Shown one piece after another: positions 1 to 8,901 of a DNA stretch of 64,000 bases; position 1 is the stretch's first letter; each line of letters starts with the position of its first letter. The DNA is from Thalassotalea piscium (GTDB lineage Bacteria; Pseudomonadota; Gammaproteobacteria; Enterobacterales; Alteromonadaceae). The notes beneath the pieces were generated by a model that had not been told where the DNA came from, did not search any database, and saw only the letters and a list, made by a program, of their open reading frames with translations. Position numbers and translations under genes: made by a program. The DNA lies in NCBI RefSeq assembly GCF_030295935.1, contig NZ_AP027362.1, forward strand, positions 3,100,001 through 3,164,000, read 5' to 3'.

Positions 1-483
1 ATTTGCTAGTGTTATCACCTCTGTAGCCATACTAGGCTCTTGGCTGATAGTTTTGATGAGAATATTAACGTCAAAGTCTGGTTTATTAATTTCACTCATT
101 AGTAGTGTTATTGAAAGTGGTAACACGGGTAATGCATTAAATATCGGTTGCGGTGATTCTCTGGGGTAAACTAATAACGCTTCAATCTTATTACTGACAA
201 ATTCACTCAAAGGATCTAATATTTTTTGTTGGTTCACATCCCCAAATAAATAGGAAAAAAACTGCTCCCTCTGTGCGTCAGTGATCTCTGCTTTTTTAAT
301 GACTGATGAAGTGATTAACGTGTTATTTTCAGCATTGGTATTTAACTGCTTTTGAATATCATCCACAGTTTTTTTAGCTAACCCAACTTCATCAGCACGG
401 CTAGCTTCGAAATAATGATAATTCGCTTCTACTTTTTTAGTCGTCAATGAAGGAAATAAACTTTTGATCAGCTTAGCAAACAC
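1..483 (-). CDS. HDOD domain protein, N-terminal part, cut by window edge
   Basis: This is a partial coding region that runs off the left edge of the window after about 161 residues. It opens with GTG three bases after the stop of the upstream KAS III gene, and an AAGG stretch lies about 8 bases before it, so the two genes are probably co-transcribed. The last visible residues (an Ile-x2-Glu-Pro-Ser-Met-Ala-Thr-Glu-Val-x3-Ala-Asn pattern) match the first helix of the HDOD output domain, which is found in signalling proteins related to HD phosphohydrolases. The first 130 residues are not recognisable. The domain call rests on this short stretch, because most of the domain lies outside the window. 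Confidence 0.65.
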   Translation of the reverse strand, partial: MFAKLIKSLFPSLTTKKVEANYHYFEASRADEVGLAKKTVDDIQKQLNTNAENNTLITSSVIKKAEITDAQREQFFSYLFGDVNQQKILDPLSEFVSNKIEALLVYPRESPQPIFNALPVLPLSITLLMSEINKPDFDVNILIKTISQEPSMATEVITLAN

Positions 484-486
484 TCT

Positions 487-1554
487 TTAGCCCTTACTAT
501 TAATGATATTTTCTACCAGAGTTAAACCCGACTCCTTACATTTAGCTAATTCAACATCACTGGATGCACTAGGCGTAATACTATTGCCCCACTTTATTAA
601 ATGAGCACTCCAAGTTAATCCGCCACCAAAAGCTGGCATCAATAAAGTATCTCCTGGCTGAACCCTGCCCTCTTCAACAGCTTCAACAAGTGCAACCATG
701 ATGGTAGCCGCCGACATGTTGCCGTATTTTTCAATATTAACAAAAACCTTGTCTTTATCCATTTTCAGTTTTTTAACTAACGTATCAATAATACGTAAAT
801 TAGCTTGGTGAGGCACGACTAGATTAATATTTTCAGCTAAGACTCCTGACTTTTCTAGCACCTTATCGCAAGCTTGTGCCATACCTGACACTGCTTTTTT
901 AAAGATTTCTTGCCCTATAAACGCCCAGTTAGATTCACCAAAATATTTCTGCTGATTAGCATATTTCATACCCCAACCGTGCACAGATAAAATATCACGT
1001 GCTTCACCATAGCAACCTAACGACTCAGCTAATACCCCGGTTTTTTCATCACAACTTTCTAAATATAGCGCTGCTGCTCCATCACCAAATAGCACGGCAA
1101 CATCGCGATTAGTCCAGTCCATAATAGGCGAGATACATTCGGCGCCAATAACAAGTGCTGAAGAAACAACACCGCTGCGGATCATAGAATTAGCAACGGT
1201 TAAACTATACATACCGCCAGTACAAGCCGTGCTTACGTCAATACATGCAGCTTTTTCTGCCCCTAGTAAACGTTGTACATTCGACGCTGCATTAGGACAA
1301 ATTTCATCAAAAGTGGTGCTACCAAACACAATTAGATCTACGTCTTGTGGTGTTTTTCCTGCTGCCGCTAAAGCGCGCTGACATGCAACATAAGCTAACT
1401 CACTAACATTTACATGTGAAATCCGACGTTCTTTCATACCGGTACGTGAGGTGATCCATTCGTCACTGGTTTCTAAAAATGTCGCCAGATCATCATTGGT
1501 TAATACGGCAGGCGGTAAACACTTTCCCCAACCGCTAATATTGGCATATGTCAT
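487..1554 (-). CDS. Beta-ketoacyl-ACP synthase III (FabH-like)
   Basis: This 355-residue protein has the thiolase fold of KAS III enzymes, which condense an acyl-CoA with malonyl-ACP. The Cys-His-Asn triad is visible: C111 in STACTGG, H249 in VPHQAN and N279 in EKYGNMSAA. The protein is longer than housekeeping FabH (about 317 residues), mainly through a C-terminal tail of about 30 residues. It is not next to plsX, fabD or acpP. It could therefore be a secondary KAS III used for special acyl chains rather than the initiation enzyme. It sits directly upstream of the HDOD gene. Family assignment is firm; the substrate is not known. Confidence 0.88.
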   Translation of the reverse strand: MTYANISGWGKCLPPAVLTNDDLATFLETSDEWITSRTGMKERRISHVNVSELAYVACQRALAAAGKTPQDVDLIVFGSTTFDEICPNAASNVQRLLGAEKAACIDVSTACTGGMYSLTVANSMIRSGVVSSALVIGAECISPIMDWTNRDVAVLFGDGAAALYLESCDEKTGVLAESLGCYGEARDILSVHGWGMKYANQQKYFGESNWAFIGQEIFKKAVSGMAQACDKVLEKSGVLAENINLVVPHQANLRIIDTLVKKLKMDKDKVFVNIEKYGNMSAATIMVALVEAVEEGRVQPGDTLLMPAFGGGLTWSAHLIKWGNSITPSASSDVELAKCKESGLTLVENIINSKG

Positions 1555-1703
1555 GGATAACCTTAATATTGTTTGTGCTGCAACGATTACAGCATAGTTG
1601 CTTTATATTTTATAGAATAAAGTGGTCGATGGGTAAAGTCTACAGATAGTACCAGTTCAAATGCTACATTTATCAATGACGATAGAAAGGTTCCTTTCTC
1701 AAG

Positions 1704-1733
1704 ATATAAAGATCAACGAGTTGATCTTTATAT
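1704..1733 (-). terminator. Rho-independent terminator after the collagenase gene
   Basis: A perfect 13-bp stem with a 4-base loop lies 21 bases after the collagenase stop codon. The arms are ATATAAAGATCAA and TTGATCTTTATAT. The U tract on the minus strand is imperfect, so termination strength is uncertain. It separates the collagenase transcript from the KAS III gene downstream. Confidence 0.6.
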
Positions 1734-1754
1734 TTCATTCATTCTCTAAGGTCC

Positions 1755-3716
1755 TCATTCTTTTATTTTAATTACATTCGCATGCCAATATTGCCAAATC
1801 ATATGATTTTCATCTTCAACTAAATACTTGGGTTTCAGATAGTTTTTATAAGTATATCGATATAGCTGACGTGGCTTCCGTTGCTCTTGATCAGATGCAG
1901 ATGCGGTGAATTGGGCTTTGTGTGTACTCAACCATTGCACAAATTCCTTACTATATTCCTCACCTGCCACGTCTAATAACTTTTTATAGCCATCAAAATA
2001 ATCTGTCTTTAAAAAGTGTGCCATTTTTCTATATTGATTAGGGTGATGCTCAACCATAAAACGCACAGCTAAATAAGACCATTGATAAACCCTTTCTGTG
2101 CCATCTTTATATTCTGTACTAAATACTTCGCTAAGCGTTGGCCAATGGCTTTCGTCTTTTTCCGCCACTATTTTAAAAGCCGCCTCATTGGCGTCCACTT
2201 TTGAAACGTATTCTGCTAAGCCTTCAGTCCACCACACTAAATGACTTGGAAAGTGGTTAAAGGTATCATATTTAACAAACCGGCCATCAAGATAATGAAC
2301 ATACTCATGGTTTAAATTCCAAACGCCAAACTCAGGCCTGATCCAAAAGTGCTCAAAACTATAAAACGTTGCAATATTATTTGGGTTTTGAGGTGTACCC
2401 TCAATATACATACCACCATTATCGGTATTTATATCGAAAGTGAGCTGACCATATAAATTATATTGCGCCGCATCATCAAAAATAACCACTCTCAATTTAT
2501 CATTAAAATCGTTGGCAACGGGCTGGCGATGAGTTGCTAATGTTTGATGGAAAAAATCTTCTTGAGATAGTAAAGTTTCACAGCTGGTCTCAAGCTCTTC
2601 CTGTGACATCGACTGCGCTAAAATATAAAGGCTTGAAGAGCATGTATGTTTGATAGGCAATGCTTCTTCAAGTGTTGGTAAGTAGCATTTACCTTTAAGC
2701 GCTTTTTCTTCACAAGCAGATTTACCGCGAAAGCTACTCACCAAATATGGCACACTATACTGCTGTTTAACTTGTGTTAATGGGGTTGTACTATCACTCT
2801 TAAGTGCTTGCCATACTTGAGCATCGAGTTGTTTCATTTTTTCTGTGTATGATAGTGATAACTTACCTTTATCAATCAATATTTGCTCGTCAAGCGAATA
2901 CGCATAATAGGCGTTCCAATATTGTTTATTATATAAATTATAGATATTAGCCAAAGCCCAAGAAGCATTACTTTTAGGCCAGTTATCACCCTTTCTGATT
3001 GCATTAGGCGCAGAAATAAAATTTACTAGCGCACTTTCCAAATCACCGTTACCTTGCACTGCAGCAGTGAAAGCTGCTTCATTTTTACGCCTAGCTTCAT
3101 AAGGCAGAATTGCCGCTGCGCGTAAAATTTCCCACATGGCATAATCTACGCTTACATCATCGATTAATGCATCGGTGCTATATAAATTAATTAGCTGTGA
3201 TAATACTGTGATGTGATCGGTAACTAACGGTTGCATCGACTCAAGAAAATACAATCGATATAACGCAACGGCATAATTTTCATGTAAGCGAGCAGCGCTA
3301 GGAGTTATTTGGTAAAAGCTAGGCATTGCGGTTAACGCAATCAAGGCATTATTAAGTGATACTTCACTGCCTGCTTGCCAATTATTTTCAGGGCCAAAAC
3401 TGCTAAATATACGTAAGTAATAACTTAGTTTATCAAGGCGTTGATTGTTTATATCTGCTGCAACCGCTAATTCTTCTATGCTCTTTGCTACTTTCTTTAA
3501 TAAGCCCTTTTCGTAATGATTAAACGTTTCACTCCACAGCATATTATTGTCAGTACCCAGTAAGTTAACAATAAGAGGATCACTTAATGTAGATATAGTC
3601 TGTGGTGTGTTTGTATTAGGTAACATAACCGAAGATTGGCTACATGATAATGATAAGAAAATTAGTGTAAGTGACAGTAAACTAGCGATAGTTTTTATAA
3701 AACGAGGCTTATTCAT
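1755..3716 (-). CDS. Microbial collagenase, peptidase family M9, probable lipoprotein
   Basis: This 653-residue zinc metalloprotease matches family M9 (Vibrio/Clostridium collagenase). The gluzincin signature is complete: H470-E471-Y-V-H474, followed by the third zinc ligand E498 in WWTEGLAEY. The N-terminus has a hydrophobic segment (residues 8-24) ending before C25, so it is probably a lipoprotein, although the lipobox (SLSC) is not ideal. The residues before 400 correspond to the M9 N-terminal activator region. Unlike many Vibrio enzymes, no PKD or PPC C-terminal domain follows; the protein ends soon after the catalytic part. It probably degrades collagen-like or other external protein from the cell surface. 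Confidence 0.88.
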   Translation of the reverse strand: MNKPRFIKTIASLLSLTLIFLSLSCSQSSVMLPNTNTPQTISTLSDPLIVNLLGTDNNMLWSETFNHYEKGLLKKVAKSIEELAVAADINNQRLDKLSYYLRIFSSFGPENNWQAGSEVSLNNALIALTAMPSFYQITPSAARLHENYAVALYRLYFLESMQPLVTDHITVLSQLINLYSTDALIDDVSVDYAMWEILRAAAILPYEARRKNEAAFTAAVQGNGDLESALVNFISAPNAIRKGDNWPKSNASWALANIYNLYNKQYWNAYYAYSLDEQILIDKGKLSLSYTEKMKQLDAQVWQALKSDSTTPLTQVKQQYSVPYLVSSFRGKSACEEKALKGKCYLPTLEEALPIKHTCSSSLYILAQSMSQEELETSCETLLSQEDFFHQTLATHRQPVANDFNDKLRVVIFDDAAQYNLYGQLTFDINTDNGGMYIEGTPQNPNNIATFYSFEHFWIRPEFGVWNLNHEYVHYLDGRFVKYDTFNHFPSHLVWWTEGLAEYVSKVDANEAAFKIVAEKDESHWPTLSEVFSTEYKDGTERVYQWSYLAVRFMVEHHPNQYRKMAHFLKTDYFDGYKKLLDVAGEEYSKEFVQWLSTHKAQFTASASDQEQRKPRQLYRYTYKNYLKPKYLVEDENHMIWQYWHANVIKIKE

Positions 3717-3798
3717 CTACGGCTCTCAAGCATAAAAAACCAATATTGTATACAATATAAATAACTTGTACAAGTATACCGCGATGAGTTAAAAGTAC

Positions 3799-3831
3799 AA
3801 AAAAAAGCGAATAATCAATTTATTCGCTTTA
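3799..3831 (-). terminator. Intrinsic terminator after nspC
   Basis: A 10-bp stem (AAAGCGAATA and TATTCGCTTT, 7-base loop) is followed on the minus strand by a run of eight T residues. It lies about 33 bases past the nspC stop codon, as expected for the end of the dehydrogenase-nspC transcript. Confidence 0.85.
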
Positions 3832-3863
3832 GTTGGGACACTTACTGATAGAAAATACGACTA

Positions 3864-5030
3864 CTAAGACAGTCTATTTTTAAAGTCATGATAGTCAAAG
3901 GTTTTAATCAATTTAAGTTGATCTGTAGTAGAATTCCATACCGCTAATGCCGGTAACTTTGTCCCATTAAATGTTGATGTTTTCACCATAGTATAATGTG
4001 CCATGTCGCTGAATATTAAACGCTGCCCAACGGTTAATGGCGCTTGAAAACTATAATCATTAATTACATCACCTGCTAAACAAGTTAACCCACCTAAGCG
4101 ATAGGTATACGCGTACTCTTGAGCATCACCTGCACCAATAATATCTGGCCGGTAAGGCATTTCTAAGGTGTCAGGCATATGACATGTAGCTGATGTGTCT
4201 AAGATAGCTTGGTTTAGTTGATTAAAAGTTAAATCAAGTACTTCACAAACAAGCACACCACTACCTATGGCAATTGCCTCACCTGGTTCTAAATAAACTT
4301 GTACTTGGTATTTTTCGCTGAATTGGCGAATCCTTTCAACCAGCCCATCGATATTATAACCTGGTGCGGTAATATGATGACCACCACCAAAGTTTATCCA
4401 CTGCATTTGCGCTAACAAATGACCAAATTTTGTTTCAACCGCATCTAAAGTGCGAGATAAGGGTTCGAATGCTTGTTCGCATAAGGTATGAAAATGTAAA
4501 CCACTGATGCCTTCAAGCATAGACTCGTCTAACTGATCTAAGGTAATACCTAAGCGAGATCCCGGTGCGCAAGGGTCATAAATGGCCACGGCCCCTTCTG
4601 AGTGTTCAGGGTTAATACGTAGACCAAACTGCAATTGGGGTCTTAGTTGTTTAGCTTGTTGTATTTGTACCTGAAAACGCTGCCACTGATTACAGCTATT
4701 AAAGACAATGTGATCAGCGAAAGTTAATAACTCTTCTATATCACTTTGACTATAAGCGGCAGAGAACACATGCACTTCACCTGGATAAAACTCTTGCCCT
4801 AAGCGCGCTTCATGCAAACCGCTAGCACAAGTACCACTTAAATACTGCGAGGTTTTATCGCCAAAATGCCACATTGAAAATGCTTTAAGTGCCGCTAATA
4901 TTTTAGCGCCACTGGCATTTGCAACCTGCTGTAAAATAGCTAAATTACGCTCAATCGCCACTTCATCTACCACAAAGCATGGTGAAGGAACACGCGATAA
5001 GTCTAGCTTAGTAAAGTCAGTAAACTGCAT
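3864..5030 (-). CDS. nspC: Carboxynorspermidine decarboxylase
   Basis: This 388-residue PLP enzyme of the alanine-racemase/ornithine-decarboxylase fold removes the carboxyl group from carboxynorspermidine or carboxyspermidine, the last step of the aspartate-semialdehyde route to norspermidine or spermidine. The PLP lysine is K49 in AALKAFSMW, a motif typical of NspC, and the following SGTCASGLHE stretch also fits the family. GGGHHI (PLP phosphate contact) and the C-terminal AHYTMVK motif are present. It lies 25 bases downstream of its partner dehydrogenase and is followed by a terminator, so the two form an operon. Confidence 0.93.
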   Translation of the reverse strand: MQFTDFTKLDLSRVPSPCFVVDEVAIERNLAILQQVANASGAKILAALKAFSMWHFGDKTSQYLSGTCASGLHEARLGQEFYPGEVHVFSAAYSQSDIEELLTFADHIVFNSCNQWQRFQVQIQQAKQLRPQLQFGLRINPEHSEGAVAIYDPCAPGSRLGITLDQLDESMLEGISGLHFHTLCEQAFEPLSRTLDAVETKFGHLLAQMQWINFGGGHHITAPGYNIDGLVERIRQFSEKYQVQVYLEPGEAIAIGSGVLVCEVLDLTFNQLNQAILDTSATCHMPDTLEMPYRPDIIGAGDAQEYAYTYRLGGLTCLAGDVINDYSFQAPLTVGQRLIFSDMAHYTMVKTSTFNGTKLPALAVWNSTTDQLKLIKTFDYHDFKNRLS

Positions 5031-5055
5031 CGTATTATCTCGACTATTAGCGAAA

Positions 5056-6255
5056 CTACTGGTCTAAATTAAAGTCAGTTAGCTCAACCACTTTCCATGG
5101 CAAACCGTACTTATTCATAGCGTCCATAAATGGGTCTGGATCAAATTGCTCTATGTTCCAAACACCCGGTTTTACCCAGTTACCATTTAATATATTCATC
5201 GCACCTATCATTGCAGGTACGCCAGTTGTGTATGAAATAGCTTGTGATTGTACTTCTTGATAACATGCTTGATGATCACAAATGTTATAAATATAAACAA
5301 TACGCTCTTTACTACCTTTTACACCACGTACTACACATCCAATACAGGTTCTGCCTTTAGTGCGAGGTCCTAAACTTGAAGGATCTGGCAACAACTTAGC
5401 TAAAAATTGGATAGGCACAATTTTTTGCCCTTGATATTCGACTTCTTCTATACCTGTCATGCCGACATTACCTAACACTTCAAGGTGATTGAGGTAGTTA
5501 TCTGAAAAGCTCATCCAAAATTGTGCACGTTTTAACGTTGGATAGTGCTTAGATAACGATTCCAACTCTTCGTGGTACATACGATAAATATTGAAAGTAC
5601 CCACTTCTTCAGGACAAGTAAACTCAGCTTTTTTCGACATTGCTGGCGTTGTAACAAACTCTCCATTTTCCCAATGGCGACATTCAGCCGTAACTTCACG
5701 AATATTAATTTCTGGATTAAAGTTAGTGGCAAATGGATAACCGTGATCACCACCGTTAACATCAATAATATCTAATTCATGAATTTCATCAAAATAATGC
5801 TTAGCTAAATAAGCCGTAAACACATTAGTCGCACCAGGATCAAAACCGCTACCTAATAGCGCTGTTAAACCTGCTTTTTCAAACTTTTCGTGATATGCCC
5901 ACTGCCATTTATATTCAAATTTAGCAGTATCTAGGGGTTCATAATTGGCAGTATCCATATAATGCACACCGGCTTCTAAACAAGCATCCATAATGGTTAA
6001 GTCTTGATACGGAAGAGCTACATTGATCACTAATGACGGTTTCTCTGCATTAATCAGTTTAACTAACTCAGGTACATTATCCGCGTCAATCTGTGCAGTT
6101 TTAATTGGTCGGTTAACTTGTTCCGCTATTGCCTTACATTTTGATTCTGTACGGCTAGCAAGTACAATTTCCGAGAATATTTCAGGTAACTGTGCACATT
6201 TATGCGTTACCACGCCTCCGACGCCACCAGCGCCAATAATTAATACCTTTGACAT
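5056..6255 (-). CDS. Carboxynorspermidine/carboxyspermidine dehydrogenase (saccharopine dehydrogenase family)
   Basis: This 399-residue protein begins with a Rossmann fingerprint (IIGAGGVGGVV, residues 6-16) and belongs to the saccharopine dehydrogenase family. In Vibrio the orthologue reductively condenses aspartate semialdehyde with diaminopropane or putrescine, giving carboxynorspermidine or carboxyspermidine. Its pairing with nspC supports that function over lysine metabolism. A strong AGGAGA ribosome site precedes the ATG. The genes that supply diaminopropane in Vibrio (2,4-diaminobutyrate aminotransferase and decarboxylase) are not adjacent here, so putrescine to spermidine is a plausible main route. 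Confidence 0.9.
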   Translation of the reverse strand: MSKVLIIGAGGVGGVVTHKCAQLPEIFSEIVLASRTESKCKAIAEQVNRPIKTAQIDADNVPELVKLINAEKPSLVINVALPYQDLTIMDACLEAGVHYMDTANYEPLDTAKFEYKWQWAYHEKFEKAGLTALLGSGFDPGATNVFTAYLAKHYFDEIHELDIIDVNGGDHGYPFATNFNPEINIREVTAECRHWENGEFVTTPAMSKKAEFTCPEEVGTFNIYRMYHEELESLSKHYPTLKRAQFWMSFSDNYLNHLEVLGNVGMTGIEEVEYQGQKIVPIQFLAKLLPDPSSLGPRTKGRTCIGCVVRGVKGSKERIVYIYNICDHQACYQEVQSQAISYTTGVPAMIGAMNILNGNWVKPGVWNIEQFDPDPFMDAMNKYGLPWKVVELTDFNLDQ

Positions 6256-6464
6256 TTGCCTATCTCCTGTCGAGTAAGGTTAAAGTGATATAAATAAACT
6301 AAGTTAAAGTGTAAATTTTTGGAGCGCGATAATATACAACATTGCCAACTTTAGGAAGAAAGATTTTTAATTCTTGTGCAATTAACAACCATGTTGTTTC
6401 GATACCCCACTAAGTACTTGTTATATAGATATTAGTTTCTACAATAGTTTGTCATAACCTAGTT

Positions 6465-6696
6465 AACCTGAGTTCGGGATAATGGATGTGCATAAAAACA
6501 CTTAACATAATAGTTTACAGTGCTTTAGGTGACTTTTTATAAGTACTAGGTGCATTGTAACTCAACCAATGCTAAAAGTTTTGTGTGAATCAAGGCTGAT
6601 TTGTGTATCTAATAGCTGGCTATTAGTAGCAAATTATACGCAGATACGCGCGAAAATCTTAGCTTTGGTGTACTTAGCTTATCCCGAACTCAGGTT
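6465..6696. mobile_element. MITE-like element, family A, copy 1 (232 bp)
   Basis: This non-coding element has 18-bp perfect terminal inverted repeats (AACCTGAGTTCGGGATAA and its complement) and is flanked by a 4-bp direct repeat, AGTT (6461-6464 and 6697-6700). It carries an internal palindrome at 6609-6626. Related copies lie at 49769-50052 and 62861-63089. No transposase is encoded, so it would depend on an enzyme acting in trans. It fills the middle of a 741-bp gap between the dehydrogenase gene and a small hypothetical gene; I see nothing else recognisable in that gap. Confidence 0.85.
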
Positions 6697-6996
6697 AGTT
6701 ATTACTGTATCAATTTCATTTGTAATAAAACCAAGCAAATTATTGGGTAATTCCCAGCAATTAAAGCTAATTATTCACTTGATAACCTTCGTAGTTTTTG
6801 CAGTTAAAGTCTAGTGGTTTTAAAGAGGCTGCTAGCCTTTTAGGTATGCCTTTATCGTCACCAAGTCGCAGCATTCTTAACTTGAATCAAACCTCCACTA
6901 AAATTACTTAATCGAGACACACATCAAGTATAACTTACACATACTGGCTGACAATATTTTAAGCGTACTTATAATTTGTATGATAAATCAAATGTA

Positions 6997-7215
6997 CTAG
7001 GGCGTATTTTTTAGCTTATTAGCAATTGAGCGACATAGGGACAAAACCACATACTCTTCAAACTCATCAGCAGGTTCAAAAGAACGCTCATGCGCAATAC
7101 AAAGAGATTCCAAATGATGAATTAAAGACGCTATATTTTCTTCTTGTAACGCACTGTTTGATGAGTCTAATTCATCTGATAAAGATAATAATTGGTTCCA
7201 AAAAATATTATTCAT
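6997..7215 (-). CDS. Small hypothetical protein (72 aa)
   Basis: This is a short open frame for an acidic, probably helical protein with Ser/Glu/Leu-rich sequence and no membrane segment. A weak GAGA ribosome site precedes the ATG. I do not recognise the family. It is isolated between two repeat elements (families A and C), with no nearby gene on the same strand. The amino-acid composition looks like a real soluble protein and the opposite-strand frame does not, which is the main reason for keeping it. Confidence 0.45.
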   Translation of the reverse strand: MNNIFWNQLLSLSDELDSSNSALQEENIASLIHHLESLCIAHERSFEPADEFEEYVVLSLCRSIANKLKNTP

Positions 7216-7280
7216 TTATTCTCAACTAAAGATAAGTCGAAGGGCATAGCCTTCATGCTTTATCAAAACTTAAACCTGAT

Positions 7281-7545
7281 TATACCCAAACCACCTCAAG
7301 ATGCGAGTTTCAGTTGGAATTAAAAGCGATTTAGGCAAGGCATTGATTGCAAGTAATAGTGGCTCTATTGTTAAAATGAATAACGCGGTATAAATCGCTT
7401 TAAACCAACCTTTTAGGCGTTTCACAGGTACTTACTCTCATCGTTGTTACTTCTTTAAAAGGGACTGCCATTTTTGCAAAGTAACGCCTTGATATTAAGT
7501 ACCTGTGAAATGCTGAATTCGGCCACTTGTGGTGGCTTGGGTATA
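7281..7545. mobile_element. Nested inverted-repeat element, family C, copy 1 (265 bp)
   Basis: The ends are imperfect inverted repeats: TATACCCAAACCACCTCAAG on the left and the complement of TATACCCAAGCCACCACAAG on the right (18 of 20 matches). Inside are two further inverted-repeat pairs: AAAGCGATTTA (7323) with TAAATCGCTTT (7391), and TTTCACAGGTACTTA (7420-7434) with its exact complement at 7496-7510. The structure suggests one element inserted into another. No coding capacity is seen. A 59-bp deletion derivative lies at 36485-36543. Confidence 0.75.
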
Positions 7546-7620
7546 TACCTATTCAATTTCAATATGCACAATGTAAATGCCACAAACTTATACTCAATTA
7601 ATGTAATTAATCACTTATGA

Positions 7621-8559
7621 CTAAATGGTTTTTATCCAACTGCCTTGCACATATTCAACTTCAAACCTTGCCCATTTGCGAAAGTTACGCTGGCTACACT
7701 CATCTATAACACCCTTGTCTTTACCAAAAACCACTTTATATGTAACTGTAGAGTTGCTTATGTTAATAATTTCTCTAATATTCCAGCCCTCGCCAAGCGC
7801 GCCATTGCTATAAAAGCAGGCTTGTTTAAGGGGTAATTTTTTATAGGTATTATTGGTGTTGGCATGCGTCATTGCCCTATCAAAAATAATTGCAAGCTCT
7901 TCAGTACTTACATCAACAAACGAATCAGACTGTAATAATGCAGCACTTAAGTCTTCATGGCTTAACACGCTTGGAGATTGACTTTTAACATGACGAAAAT
8001 TTAAATGTGCTGGATAACGCCGCCACGAAAACAAACCATTGAAGAGCACAGCAACACCAATCAGTATTATGACATTTTGTAATAAGGGTTCGATTAAAAA
8101 GTTAAAGCCTAAAGCATGAACAGTATCTCCACCTTGCGTACAAAACAATGCTGTAGCCCCTCCTGGTGGATGCAGACACCTTAAGAAATACATAACTAGC
8201 ACAGCCCCACCAACGGCAACTGAACTAGCAATTAATGACTCTGGAATATATTGATAGCTTAAAATACCAATAATTGCTGAGGTAAAGTGACCGCCAAATA
8301 CACTCCAAGGCTGTGATAATGCCCCGTGAGGAAGTGCATAAATAAGGGTAGCAGTTGCACCCATAGAGGCGATCAGTAAAAGTGACTCATTGCTATCAAA
8401 ATATTGCAAAGTAACCAACTGACACAGCAATATGCCTAACATTGCACCAATACCAGAAATAACTTTCTCTGTTTTAGATGTGCTGTTTGCTTCAATCCCT
8501 AGGTATTTTAATGTTTCTGATAAAAAATAATACATTTGGGTTTTATCAAACAGCTTCAT
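7621..8559 (-). CDS. HPP family integral membrane protein
   Basis: This 312-residue protein carries the HPP family signature LRCLHPPGGATA (H130-P131-P132) within four hydrophobic segments between residues 35 and 175. HPP proteins have been linked to nitrite transport in cyanobacteria and plants, but the substrate of bacterial members is generally unknown. The C-terminal 140 residues are soluble and resemble a small cytoplasmic regulatory extension. It lies 13 bases downstream of a small membrane protein gene and opposite a LysR regulator, which may control both. Confidence 0.85.
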   Translation of the reverse strand: MKLFDKTQMYYFLSETLKYLGIEANSTSKTEKVISGIGAMLGILLCQLVTLQYFDSNESLLLIASMGATATLIYALPHGALSQPWSVFGGHFTSAIIGILSYQYIPESLIASSVAVGGAVLVMYFLRCLHPPGGATALFCTQGGDTVHALGFNFLIEPLLQNVIILIGVAVLFNGLFSWRRYPAHLNFRHVKSQSPSVLSHEDLSAALLQSDSFVDVSTEELAIIFDRAMTHANTNNTYKKLPLKQACFYSNGALGEGWNIREIINISNSTVTYKVVFGKDKGVIDECSQRNFRKWARFEVEYVQGSWIKTI

Positions 8560-8572
8560 TGTAGATTACACT

Positions 8573-8785
8573 TTAATTGGTTGTTGGGTCATCCTTTGAT
8601 TGAGAAACTAAAATCATTACATAGGATAATTTAAACGATAATCCGGTGAGCAAAATAGTAAAATGCCAGAACATCGTCCAAGGAAAAGAAAGGATGATAT
8701 CTGAAATAAATAATAAGTACACTGCTGTTAAAACAAACAAAAATGAAACAACCATTAAACTCAGGCCAAAACGATATAAATTCAC
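8573..8785 (-). CDS. Small two-helix membrane protein (70 aa)
   Basis: This protein has two clear hydrophobic segments (about residues 7-29 and 35-62) joined by a short loop, and a polar C-terminus. I do not recognise a family. It is the first gene of a two-gene unit with the HPP protein, with a 13-base gap, and faces the LysR gene across a 116-bp intergenic region. It could be an accessory subunit of the HPP protein; this is inferred from context only. Confidence 0.6.
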   Translation of the reverse strand: MNLYRFGLSLMVVSFLFVLTAVYLLFISDIILSFPWTMFWHFTILLTGLSFKLSYVMILVSQSKDDPTTN

Positions 8786-8901
8786 TGGTAATACTCAGGT
8801 AGTTAATTTAGGCGCACAGGGTAATTACATTTTAAATTCATGTATAATGAATATTAATGATAGTTAAGTGCAATAATTATAATGTAAAAGGTTAAATTAA
8901 A

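Noticed and set aside
6569..6814. An 81-codon plus-strand frame overlapping the first family A element
   Set aside because: It begins inside the repeat, is not kept in the other copies, has no ribosome site and reads like random hydrophobic sequence.
6997..7010. CTAGGGCGTATTTT at the end of the small hypothetical gene as a family B end
   Set aside because: Only the first eight or nine bases agree with the family B terminus, and no partner end lies nearby.
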